This document shows positions 1-10,330 of a stretch of DNA of 64,000 nt, in pieces. Every line of letters begins with the position of its first letter. The stretch's first letter is position 1. The DNA is from Bryum argenteum (lineage: Eukaryota; Streptophyta; Bryopsida; Bryales; Bryaceae): NCBI GenBank assembly GCA_037043015.1, contig CM073321.1:25247510-25311509 (forward strand). The letters are read 5' to 3'. Position numbers and translations under genes: made by a program. The notes beneath the pieces were generated by a model. That model ran no database searches. It saw only the letters and a program-made list of their open reading frames with translations, and was not told where the DNA came from.

Positions 1-1900
1 AGTCCACTTGGAACCAATGATATATCAATATATATAATTTTTCTTTTTTTTTATTATTAGACAAGACAAAGCAAGCGAAATTGTGGGTGTATCATTATGG
101 ACAGCACTCTGCCAACATACACTCATTTCACCAGAGTAATCCTTGCAATGGGAGAATTTGAACTTGACCGTTGAAATAGTCGATTTGTATCCCGCCTTTC
201 ATTTCCTGCTACTCCGCCTATTTGAGCAATTGCAAAATGTTTCCGTTCCTCTTTTTCTTATGTTTATTAGTCATTGTCATTTGTCATTCCATTTCCGTGC
301 TTGCTTCAATCACTATGTAAGTCTAGTTAGTGAATGCTTGACTTATATAGATTGAGCTAAGTGTTTGCCGCAATGTAGTACTACAGACTTCTCTACCTAC
401 AACTCGTTGCATTGTAGGGTTGACGGTGGGATTCCGTGCTCGGACGGTCTCTGATGTGTTGTGTATACCGTGAATTTTAGCTGCTTGCTTTCAGAATTGA
501 ACTGATGTTCAAACAATTTCTCAACAATAGTAGTACAAAATTCTCTTACATATAACAATGAGTTGCAGATATTTTCAAGTTACGAGCTACTGAAGCTACT
601 TTACTCAGACTATGGGATATACAATATAGAGATTTGTTGAGTGATTGTTGTTTCAACGTTTCAAATATTTTTGCGTATATTTTGGGAGACTGTTTTAGTA
701 GCATGGTTCACCCTCAAAAGAATTCAGCTCCAATTGAGTTGAATCTGTATATACATTGTGCATATGCTCATGTCCTATGTAGTTGTTTAAATTAACTCAA
801 GTTAACTTTGAATTTAATCTAACATAAACAAATTCGTTGTCACTAAGGATAATGTTCAAGACATGGATCTGAATAGTCAACTTTGCTCGAGTCGAATAAG
901 TGGACTACTACAGAGACATTAAAACCAAGAAACGATCCTATTATATTTAACTCGATTCAAGTTGAATTTATTGAGTACATTTAAATACAATCAAGATTCC
1001 AATGCGATTATGTCTTGAAGAGATGTTCCGCTGAACTCAAGTCGAGTTAAAAGACATTATCACAATACAAACTAAGAAGTGGCGTTATGACAACATAGAA
1101 AACGTAGTGGCTGGCCCAACGTTCGTAATTCAACTCAAGTCAAGCTGAATGTGGTAGTAGTCATTGAGATCTTTGTCTCGATTGTTGCAGTAATAAATCC
1201 GTCAATTATAACGAATTATGGATTGATTATTGAGATGATTTGAATGTTCTACTCGATTCTAATGTTATTGTATAAGGGTGTATTCATTGAATCGAGAGAA
1301 AATGCACATTTAGACTTTAGAGATTCTTAAATAATCAAAATTTTATTAAAGTGTTTGGAATGTTGTTGAAGAGTACTATGATTTGGACTTGCAAATTACT
1401 ACCACATTCAAATTGAGCGGTCAAGATCCCAAAGACACCAACGGATGGAAAGGAAACTACTCATGTATTAACTACTATAAATAAAATAAGGTAAATTGTA
1501 AATTAACCATTTACTAATACTAAAAGTAGTAACCCGACATTATATAAAGTACATTTATTTGGACTAAACTAAATAAAGCGGAGCATTCAGAACCCATAAT
1601 ACATAAGAAATTCAGAATGTCATTTAGTATGGACAAAAACCATTATAGTTCAATATAAAAAGGTACATACATTTCTACACTCATATGAAGTGTAGGCCTA
1701 CAAGTAGGAGGATATACCAAGTAGTAAAGTAGACAGAATATATACTATACGGATGAAGTTTTCTATTATGAGAGGATAAGTAGAGGCTACGACGTATTTA
1801 CTATTTATTTACGACATCAAAAATGAACATTTTCGATATCAAAGCCCCTTCTCTTTGGACTTTGAGTCATTAGGCTTGGAAGATTTCTCTAACAAACTAG
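1..1900. other. AT-rich intergenic DNA, no gene seen
   Basis: No reading frame here looks like protein. The stretch is AT-rich. Its only structure is a set of degenerate short palindromes between about 0.88 and 1.15 kb, listed separately. Not assigned to any element. Confidence 0.6.
877..1150. repeat. Cluster of degenerate TCGA-centred short palindromes
   Basis: Copies at 943-969, 1030-1051 and 1128-1150 match the near-palindrome TCAACTCGANTCGAGTTGA found in bulk at 22.8-29.9 kb. A weaker half-copy lies near 877-896. They are more diverged than the main cluster and lie in AT-rich DNA about 2 kb from the minus-strand FCP1/NIF-like locus. Confidence 0.65.
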
Positions 1901-3090
1901 GCATCTACCTCTTGTTGCCGCATGATAAGATGATTGCGACAGGAGGAGGCCATGCAAGTAGTAGTACCTAAGAATTCACTCGTCGAGCAAGCCAAGTGTC
2001 AAGACCTTCCCCCTCAAGCCTACCGAGTGAATCTAGAGAACGTGAGGAACGAGAAAGAAGAGGTGAGGTCAACGCGCCGCGGGCGTGACGCGGACGCATG
2101 GTGCATGATGCTCGCCTTGAAGTAGGGCGGCGCATTCCAACTGAGTTTGGATGAGGCAAAGGGTTCCTCTTTGCTATAGCAGGATGCGGCACTCAACCAA
2201 GGGAATGTGTAGTCCTCGTAACACAATTGTTAAGAGCTTTATTCCGAGGTTGAGCGGGAATCGTCATTCTTGCTGCATTTACCAGCGTGGGTGACAGTTG
2301 AAATTGGCTGAAGAGGATCAGGACGCTCCTGTAGAGAGTACAACTGCTTCTGAGGCGTCTTGCAAGATGGAAGGGTAGGCAACATAGATTGCGATATGGG
2401 GATGTACAAATGCGCTTTAGAAGAGACCAAGAGCACACATGGGTCCTTACTGGACCTCTATTTGGAGGGCTATCCACAACATCCTCATCTACACCCTCTT
2501 TCATAAAATCCATTGTTGCCGACACGGCATCCGTGGCTGTGTATATATCAAAATGTCTTGCCCCAAGAGAAATGGCCAAACTTTATGAAAGTGACACAGA
2601 ACAATCGATTGAAGTTTCATATAATGACTCACCCTCATTACCAAAGTGTGGGGTGGGTAAGCCCGCCGTGACCTGAATCACAATTTACACACAACAACAA
2701 AGTATATATAGAGAGTTGTAATCAAACGCATACTACAATTTATCCAAGGTCTGAGGATAAAAAGGCGAGAACACGTATGCAGATGCAGCGAGGAGCCAAC
2801 ATTAATATCCATGGGTCGGACATTCTTCAAGCAACTGTAAAGCAGAACAACAGCTACATAACAAATACCAACAATAAATAAATGTAAACACCAACCAAAT
2901 TGAGGACTACACTACTCAGGACATGAACATACATTCGGTTCGAATAAACAATGTGTTAAGAAAGAAGAATTATGTTTGAATTCGTTTTACAAATCTTGTC
3001 AACTTTATTATGAAAACCATAACTGTACTCCAAGATCCTATATACAGGTTGTCAGACAACGTCCAATAAACAAAAAAAAGAAAGCCCCAA
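1901..3090. other. Region with weak plus-strand ORFs, no recognised gene
   Basis: Two short plus-strand frames, 1934-2125 (63 aa, polar) and 2389-2676 (95 aa), have moderately protein-like composition but no motif I recognise. Overlapping minus-strand frames are equally long, so strand is undecided. They could be exon remnants of a decayed gene. The rest is AT-rich and featureless. Confidence 0.3.
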
Positions 3091-3093
3091 AAG

Positions 3094-3845
3094 TCATTTG
3101 GAGATTAAGTAGGGAATACTCGGCGTCTCGTAAGTTAATATTAAGTTCTTAGAAGACCGATTTATTCCATCAAAAATGTATCTTCCGAGGCTGCTATGTC
3201 CGTTAAGGGGCAGGACATCTATCCTATTCGCGTCTACACAAGCCCAAAGATTGCTCGGCTTGCAATTGGCATGGAAGGCAAGGAGCCAAGGTGCGAGTAA
3301 CTTCGACAAAATGTTGTCATTCCTGTTTGACCTTGGCCAAGGCTCAACGAAGATCGTATTGCCTGTATGGTTGCAAATACTCTTCTCAAGACTCTCGTCT
3401 ATTAGAAAAGTGTTATTGACGTCAAAGACAGCCTCTCCAAAATCAAGGCGAAAGACCGCACATGACAAGGTTCCCAAAAATATATTCTTCCTACTATTGG
3501 AGGGGGAAACCAGGAAGACGCCACGAGTAACCTTGTTTGTGCTACAAGATTCATGCCCAAGGATTTTGAAGGGCCTAGGAAGTCCGTAGAAGAGAAAGTC
3601 AACGATACCCTCTACTCTGAACCTCTTCATGGAGCTCCATATCACAACCCTTGCAACGTGCGTGGACATGAACTCCAAGAAGCCTCGAACCCTTTGTCAG
3701 CAGTACACTGCCTTGGAGGGAATTGAGGTTGGGATGTCTGTCCCGTAGAGCCGGTGGCAAGGATCAGTTGTGGCGGAATCCTTCTTCAATGTTGGCAGAT
3801 GCACACACTGACCATGATGATTCTGTTGATGTCAATGACGACATT
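3094..3845 (-). pseudogene. FCP1/NIF-like HAD-domain protein, copy 1 (decayed)
   Basis: The open frame 3678-3094 (194 aa) carries the landmarks of an FCP1/NIF-type HAD domain: VVIWSS near residue 11, a cysteine segment (GHESCS) where the family has a W-x-x-x-x-C motif, KNIFLGTL, then FLIDES in place of the usual L-L-D-D-S loop, and WPRSNRND about 20 residues later. Upstream on the same strand, in another frame at 3845-3825, NVVIDIN stands where the N-terminal DxD strand belongs, so the domain is broken by a frameshift or an intron. The catalytic motif reads D-x-N and IDDS reads IDES, both expected to weaken phosphatase chemistry. It is homologous to the plus-strand copy at 29 kb. Family placement is from remembered landmarks. 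Function is unknown. Confidence 0.65.
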
Positions 3846-4273
3846 CAGCCGCCTAATTGGTGTCGGCTGTTGGACGGCAATTTTCTCGTCATTGAGAATT
3901 TGAGAATTGGATTATATCAACTTTTTAACGAATTGTTCATCTTCTGCAAAAGATAATAGTCGTATAAGCCACATTCAAACAAATAGATGCAAACTATCAA
4001 ACGCAGTCGAACAAAAATCAATCGGATTCATGAAAGTCGTGACAAATATTTTTCATGAAGTGAAGGACTTACAACGTTTGTCATGTGCTCTCACTGATGT
4101 CTTGCCAACACGCTCGCCAACTAATCCACACACTCCTCATCCTTCTCAGTAATGTCATTTCTTTCGTGAGGTTTTGCGTCTGTAGTGGAGGAAGTGTTGT
4201 CCGCAAACTTGTCATTCACCACTGCCTGGTGTTGCTGGACGCTGGTCTTGTTGAGCATCCTCATGTTGACAAC

Positions 4274-6391
4274 ATTCCCGGATTGGGGGTGATTCACCAA
4301 GGCGTCGTACAGGGAGAGCTCAAGCCCAATATTGGTCGACGATTTGAGTAATGCGTTAGCGCCATCCTCATCATTACCCGTACTTGTACCTTCAGCTGGA
4401 CAAACTGGTGATGAAGGAGGAAGATCATTTCCAGGTCGGAGATTAATCTAGGTGTCAGCATCCAATGCACTTACTCAATCATTCAACTTAGTGGGGCACT
4501 CCTTGAGTATTGCTCCGGAACGAGCATTGATGTGCTCTTGTGATTCTTCGAGATCCGGTCTCTAAGAGGTGACTGCTGCAATGAGTCAGGCTGAGATGCA
4601 GCTGAAATAGGAACATCTCTGGGTCGGAGATGAATCAAACTAGCTTCCGCAGGGGAGGCTGCAAGGGCAACGTCGTGGAAGGCAGGAAGGGAAAACAAAG
4701 GAGGGTCCAATGCAACCCCGGATTGGAGATAATAATTTGCGAGTTCTTGGAGAGGGGGATCACACTTAGGGGAAACGAGGCTCAGCAGTCTGCACTGAGA
4801 CAAACTCCTCTACTGCGGTCTTAGCAGTCAACCTATCTTGCTCTAGATCCAGCTCAGTTGATGCCAAGACAAACTTTTGAAGGCCCTTCGGCAAAAAGAC
4901 TTTAGTTTCAGCGATATATTGAAACACCATGACATGCTCTTGGAGCAGGCGCTCTTTTTCCTCAAGTAAGCAATCCTTCTCCGGCTGCTTCTTCTTTTCA
5001 TCGACTATGAATTTCCTTACCTCTTGGTAGTGCTCATTGATCTTCTTCTCCGGCTCCGTTGCATTGAGAGCTTGCCTAGCCGCATTCTTCAAAGGACCTA
5101 TTCGTTTGAATACAAAGGGACTGCTGCCTTCTCCTGCTTCACGTCACGCAATGGTGTCTTATTAAGCTATGAGGCGGAAGTCGCAATAAGATTCAACACC
5201 TCATCGTTATCGTTGAAGTCGCTCCTAAGGTCAATAAATTTGTGATCCCCGGCAACTATTGTGAAGATAGGCTTCCCTTGTTTGTTGAATTTCCTGCTCT
5301 GGAGAATGGAGATCACATCTGCTGCCACTAATAACGTTGGCTTCGCAGCAGATGCCCCATCGATTGTAACACTAGCAACCTCGCCACATGGACTAAGCTC
5401 TTGCCGCCCCTTAAGTGGTTGCCGAACATTGGACGTGCACTCCGGTCTTTGTGAAGAACCAATCTCAACCACAGAGGATGAGACGCCCTTTGTCAGCTAC
5501 CCACAATTTATCTCCAACCTAGGGATAAATTGACCGACCATAGACCTTGTGGCAATGATTGGGGTCTCAAATTCATCATTAGGCTCTCGCTCCTCTTGAA
5601 AGGAGCTAAAGGACCTATGGGAGACAAAGGAAGCAAACTGGCCAAAGGCGACACAAGAGCTGAAAATGGAGCAGGGGCATCCTAATCTGCATGAACCGGC
5701 TGCAAGGACTTCTCCTCTCGATTCACCTCGGACTGAGATGCCAGATTAGAATTGAAAAACTCAGGATCTACATATTCCTCATCCATGTGATGATCCCCTT
5801 GACCACTATTGTCGTATCCCTCTCTCAATTCCTCAACAAACTCTTCATCCTCCTCCTCCTTCATCAATTTGTAAATGGGCCAATTTGGATGTCGTCTCTG
5901 TTGTAGGAGACTACGCGGAATTGTGTAAGTGTGCCACGCCAAACCCATATGTAGGATTGCTCTCCCCTGAATAGGTGGTTGTGAGTAGCGAAGCGCCCGC
6001 CTCCTCCTCCAAAGATTCAATCGCACTCCTATCATACAGGCAATTGTGGAGTACAAAATTGTGCTAGCTGACCTCCACCGCTTTCTTCAACGTGGCGACA
6101 TGCCGGTCTAGATGAGGGAAGTCAACCAAACTATAATATCAATGCCTGTAGATCTAAAAAGTAGAGTGCCATGCTTAGCAATGGAATTTAAAATAATTAT
6201 CGTCGGTCTGGAGATAATATGATTGAAGAAGATCAAGGCGTAAGTCCAAATAGATACATAATTCTGGATTAGGGGAAATTATCTCCGGTCCGGGGATAAA
6301 TAAGGAAGTTAACAAACAATTCTATTCTACCTAAAGCAACTCAAAACAAAAAATGATAGTTAAGAATTATCCCCGGTCCGGGTATAATACA
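4274..6391. repeat. Dispersed CCGG-centred near-palindromes
   Basis: About eight copies of the near-palindrome TATCYCCGGTCCGGRGATA lie at roughly 4274-4295, 4430-4451, 4612-4636, 4714-4738, 5505-5532, 6190-6220, 6277-6304 and 6364-6391. The copies at 6277 and 6364 are closest to consensus, and the 4.2-4.7 kb copies are degenerate. Length and layout are analogous to the TCGA family at 22.8-29.9 kb, but the sequence is unrelated. Confidence 0.65.
4483..6056 (-). pseudogene. Decayed minus-strand gene with acidic and coiled-coil blocks, upstream of FCP1/NIF copy 1
   Basis: Three protein-like blocks follow one another on the minus strand. 6056-5682 starts Arg-rich and becomes acidic (KEEEDEEFVEELREG). 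5472-5167 includes KPIFTIVAGDHKFIDLRSDF. 5092-4766 is charged and heptad-like, a probable coiled coil (CLLEEKERLLQEHV). A further weak frame, 4803-4483, has S/P-rich composition. They lie in different frames separated by gaps holding CCGG-centred palindromes. The simplest reading is exons with palindrome-bearing introns, as seen at 25-27 kb, but I could not assign splice sites confidently. The order acidic, coiled coil, S/P-rich, FCP1/NIF-like resembles that of the 27-30 kb locus. No enzymatic domain was recognised. Confidence 0.45.
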
Positions 6392-6495
6392 TGATGGGCA
6401 CTCACAACAAACATGACCATGAAATTTGACCCGACGAAGATTCCCAATGTTGAATCCCTTCTCTGGCAGTATTTGTGGACGATGTTGATGTAGAA

Positions 6496-6714
6496 CTATA
6501 TCTTGAGTTTTGTTTGTTTCGTCAACCCAGCCTCTGAATTGTAGTGCACAGCCGGAAGCTTGTATTCAGGTTTCATTGTGTTCTTGAAGCTGTCGACATG
6601 CGGATCTCCCTTCTTGAATAGGAATATCTGGCAAACGTCACTGGCAGCCTTTTCTGGAGCTGTCTTGTTGTACAACTTCTTCTTTAATGCCTTCTTGTAC
6701 TGCAAAATCTCCAT
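6496..6714 (-). CDS. Short unrecognised reading frame, possible exon
   Basis: A 72-codon frame starts MEILQYKKALKKKLYNKTA and has a lysine-rich, protein-like composition. It lies directly upstream, in minus orientation, of the decayed 6.1-4.5 kb gene and may be an upstream exon of it. No domain recognised. It ends about 100 bp from the piggyBac-like insertion. Confidence 0.3.
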   Translation of the reverse strand: MEILQYKKALKKKLYNKTAPEKAASDVCQIFLFKKGDPHVDSFKNTMKPEYKLPAVHYNSEAGLTKQTKLKI

Positions 6715-6814
6715 CTAGTCCGATACAGCCCATCCCCTATCCAGTACAAAAACTTATTTTTCTATATTGTAATCTGAGAACATTTTTTTTTCACAAATTA
6801 GCTAAACCATTTAA

Positions 6815-7327
6815 CCCTTTACGGCCGAGCGCGCTCTTCCAGGATCCGGCAATATTTGAAGTCAGCCACGGATTACGACGTGGACAATTGAATGAGTTCC
6901 CCGAGGATCCCATTGATGGAATATCAACAGCTTGATCTCTCGATAGACAGAATTCACTAACGTTGGGTCACATGGATCAGAATATTCAAACCTTTTTGAA
7001 GACGCTACGACTGACATAAACACAGAATGTACCATAATAGACAGTTCTACGAGGGCACATTTGGCCAATTTGATCAACAAGATTGATTTTTTAGAAACAA
7101 TGATGTTGGGACCGGCCTCCATATTGAACCTATGAACTTTGTTTCAGCTCAATTGTCATTGTCGGGTCAAGTGAGCTCCAAGTTCACTATGCATGGGCTC
7201 ATTAGTTGCGCACTTTCAGTGCCCTCCACTTTCATTCAGCCCTCAAAATCAACTGAGCCCTTGTTCATTTTTTATTCCCCTCGGTCCTCACAAATCGACC
7301 AAATTGGGCACGCTCGGCCCTAAAGGG
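6815..7327. mobile_element. Non-autonomous piggyBac-like element with TTAA target duplication
   Basis: The element is 513 bp and flanked on both sides by TTAA (6811-6814 and 7328-7331). The left end reads CCCTTTACGGCCGAGCGCGC and the reverse complement of the right end reads CCCTTTAGGGCCGAGCGTGC, 18 of 20 identical. A TTAA target duplication with CCC-starting inverted ends is the hallmark of the piggyBac superfamily. No transposase domain was recognised. The minus-strand frame at 7122-6862 (86 aa) fills much of the interior but has no recognisable DDE motif. Best read as a MITE mobilised in trans. Confidence 0.8.
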
Positions 7328-7610
7328 TTAAGAGCCAAACAGCAGATAATTCCAATTTACCACGGTTGTAGGGTCTAAATTGTTATGTATTGGTAGTTTT
7401 TCTACGACTTTAGGATTACACAAATATTGAATTTGTTTGAATAAAATCAACTAATATTCTCTTTTGGACCAGAATATTTCCTCAAAATCTGCTCATTGCA
7501 GATGGAAAATCTGCTCACGGCTCACGGCTCACCGCTCGCATTGTAATCACATTGGTCACAGATGACCATCTATCCATGGTCAAAGTTCCTCCAAACTTCC
7601 AAAGGCTCTC

Positions 7611-7883
7611 TTAGAGTCTACTATCTAGTTTCTTTTGTAACTCGGTCTTTATTTCTCCCAACAACCTTGTCCAAATGTAATGGTAAGATGATGAAGCATA
7701 GGATATTTGAAATCCAGCAGTCTTCATCACAGCTGCTTTGAGCGCATCATTTCGGGCTATAGAAAATGGTATATTTTCTTCGTACAAAAATTTCGCCCAA
7801 AGTTTATCCAACTCCCGCCTATCCGCTTCTGCAAAAGTAGCTTCAATTGCTTGGTTTGCTTCATAGATCCAAACATCGGGCAA
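7611..7883 (-). pseudogene. hAT transposase fragment (DUF659-like)
   Basis: The 90-aa frame contains KLWAKFLYEENIPFSIARND followed by a conserved S-Y-H-Y-I-W-T-R-L-L segment. This matches the usual start of the DUF659 region of hAT transposases, where a phrase like F-F-Y-x-x-x-I-P-F-x-x-x-R is followed by P-S-Y-x-x-L-R-T-x-L-L. Hosts and hAT relatives usually carry a BED zinc finger upstream and a dimerisation domain downstream, and neither is seen. The frame is stopped just upstream of the Met and ends after about 90 residues. Assignment is by motif memory. Confidence 0.65.
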
Positions 7884-8624
7884 ATATCCTTAATTCCCCT
7901 CAAAAGGATGGAAGAAGCAGAGGTTGACCCAACCAAAAGATTTGCTGAATTCATGGGGGTGCCTAAAGAGAATCCTACACAAGAGTCACTCCTAGGGGTT
8001 TCCGGAATGTCATGTTTTGAGGCACTCGGAACTCCCGCTGATGGAGTGAGGGAACATTCACCTAGAAATCTGTCCACTTCTCCGTTATACGGAGGGAACT
8101 CCTCGCCACATTTTAAAAATAGTTGCCTAATTTGAGCAGGCAGCTTTGGGCAAAGAGCAGAACTCGGATTGGGATTCTAGGAATCTTTTCGTACCCATAA
8201 TGACTTAGATTCGGGCTCTTCTTCTTAACAACTTTTAAGTGACATAAGGAGTATTGTATGAAGGACCCGAACGCTTTGCCTTCCTTCATGGTGTTTACGA
8301 AGCAAGGCTCTTATGGAGCAGGGCCCATTTTGATAAATAGGACGCCTCAAAGTCAGAACAGTGGTGGGATCAAGACGTGAAAAAAAATGGCAAGAGTTTC
8401 TTACGGAAATCCTCATTTCCAAACTCAATACCTACCAAGCAATGTATACATAAAAAGAGTTATGTAGCTCTAAGCTTTTAGAAAGTGTTCAAAATTCGGA
8501 AGTGAAGTGAGACTCTATGTCTCTTCTCTTCTATACCACCCAACTCCGAATATGACCGTTGCAATATAAAAATGGCATGCTCCAAGGACTGTTGGATAAT
8601 GCCAGCAAATCATCCGACCACAAA

Positions 8625-8835
8625 GTAGTCGCCGGAGGCGAGGGCCAATCGCCGAGGCCGACGGCCGATCGCCTAAGCTGACGGCTGGTTGCCTGGGCTG
8701 GTCGCCCAAGCCTTTTACCGGTCGGGCGGGCGGCCATAGCAATCGACCGGTCACCGTCGCCGATAGCCGCTTAGACGACCGGTCGCTCGAGCCGACGGCC
8801 AGCTCGAGGGCCGGTCGCCAGGGTGGGTTGGCCAA
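8625..8835. repeat. GC-rich degenerate tandem repeat built on TCGCC/GGCCGACGG words
   Basis: About 200 bp consist of imperfect 20-30 bp units containing GGTCGCC and GCCGACGGCC words in both orientations. Minus-strand frames here are long only because stops are scarce in GC-rich sequence. Related fragments occur at 10805-10880 and 32365-32460, the latter abutting a solo LTR. Confidence 0.6.
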
Positions 8836-9355
8836 TCAACACACCCCGATGTCCATTTACCCTTAGTAAAAAGTCCAAAATCTCTAAATCACGGATGGTC
8901 TGTGCACCTCTAGCGGACGTCCGGACGCCATGACATCCCTGCAAAATATCATACAATGGAAAAGAAGTCATCCATTGCAAGGTATTAAAAAACCAAGAAT
9001 GTACTTGAAGTGCCTACATATGTAGACGTAGACAAATTTTTAGAATTAAATGAACTTCACTACATTCGGACTTCAATGAACAATCTAAAAAGCTAATAAA
9101 GCAGCAGGAAGTACAAGAGATGTACATCTCTATTTGTATTTGGTGCAAAAATGCTCATTGGGCACCGGCCAATGGTGAAATTCCATGAAGCGGTTGACAA
9201 CGTGGGTCAGCGTAAACCCTTCTTCTCCCACCATCTCCAAGTACTGGTCAAAAGTATTTGTAAAGTCCTGATTTGACCACCGGTAAGGCCATGTTGTCCG
9301 CCCAAAAAAACTTAAAAGACATCTATTTTGACATCTCTACTTTAGATCAGTTCAA
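8836..9355. other. Non-coding stretch, nothing recognised
   Basis: Between the GC-rich array and the foldback cluster I see no protein-like frame, repeat or terminal motif. Confidence 0.4.
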
Positions 9356-9359
9356 GAAC

Positions 9360-10000
9360 GGATGAAAGGTGGTAGGGCGGGTGCAAAAGGAGTAGGGGGG
9401 GTGCAAAAGGGGTAGGGCAGGTACGAAAAGGGGTAGGGCAGGTGCAAAAGGGATAGGGCAGGTGCCATTTGGGAGGGGCAGCGGGTGATTTTTTTAATTT
9501 TTTAATTTTTTTTGTTTTTTGTCACTCTTCTTCTTCAAATTGGTTCAGGGGCAGTTGAAAAAAAAGTTAGGGCGGGTGCAAAAGTGGTAGAGCGGGTAAC
9601 ACCTCACCCGCCCTACTCCTTCGTCACCCGCCCTACCCCTTTTGCACCCACCCTTCCACTTTTTTCACGTGCCCTTGAACCGATTAAAAGAAGAAGAACG
9701 ACAAAAAACTAAAATAAAATAAAATTTACCAACAACTCCCCAATGTCACCCGCCCTACCCGTTTTGCACCTATCCTACTCTTTTATTACCCGCCCAATGT
9801 CCCTCCCTCTTTTGTACCCGCCCTACAATTCTTGCACCTACCTTGATACGTTTTTCACCTGCCCTTGAACTGATGTCAAGAAGAAGAATGACAAAAAATA
9901 AAAATAAAAAGAAATCACCCGTCCCGCCTGTATGTCACCCGCCCTACGCCTTTGGTCACCCGCTCTACCCCTGTTTCACGTGCCCTACAACTTTTTTCAC
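9360..10000. repeat. Foldback cluster of GGGCGGGTGCAAAAG units and their inverse
   Basis: From 9360 to 9480 the plus strand carries repeated AGGGCGGGTGCAAAAGG-type units, and from 9600 the complementary form (CTTTTGCACCCGCCCTA) appears. An inverted repeat about 90-100 bp per arm is centred near 9600: the left arm carries GTCACTCTTCTTCTTC and the right arm GAAGAAGAACGACAAAAA. A further partial copy of the right arm lies at about 9770-9910. Predicted frames here are low-complexity and are not genes. Confidence 0.65.
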
Positions 10001-10109
10001 CCGCCTATTAATCAATTAGTGAGAAGGGAAAAAATCAATTTAGTAAATTGTCACACGCCACGACATATATATACCTCCCATGACATAAAAACACTTGTCC
10101 TGTCATCAG

Positions 10110-10330
10110 TCCTACGTAGCCCGTACGTGGCGGCCAAGTAGGTTAGTTTTCACTTCAACCCTTACCACGTCCTCGTTTTTCTACCTAAACTAAAAGTCAA
10201 CAGACTTTTGACCATATCGGGTGAGCGAAATCTCATTCAAGGGGGCAAGGCGGACAAACGGACTGGCAGCGTGCCTGCCCGGTTTAACAACCTTGATCAA
10301 AAGTGCTAGCTTTGACCAAGGCTTATCTAG
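10110..10330. repeat. Single copy of the foldback-element terminus seen at 60.6 and 61.4 kb
   Basis: The run from CCCGTACGTGGCGGCCAAG through CTAAACTAAAAGTCAACAG to GGTTTAACAACCTTGATC parallels 60651-60841 for nearly its whole length and, inverted, 61303-61487. Only one terminus is evident here, so the element is solo or truncated. It sits directly beside the C-rich foldback units, as the 60.6 kb copy sits beside C-rich DNA. Confidence 0.7.
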
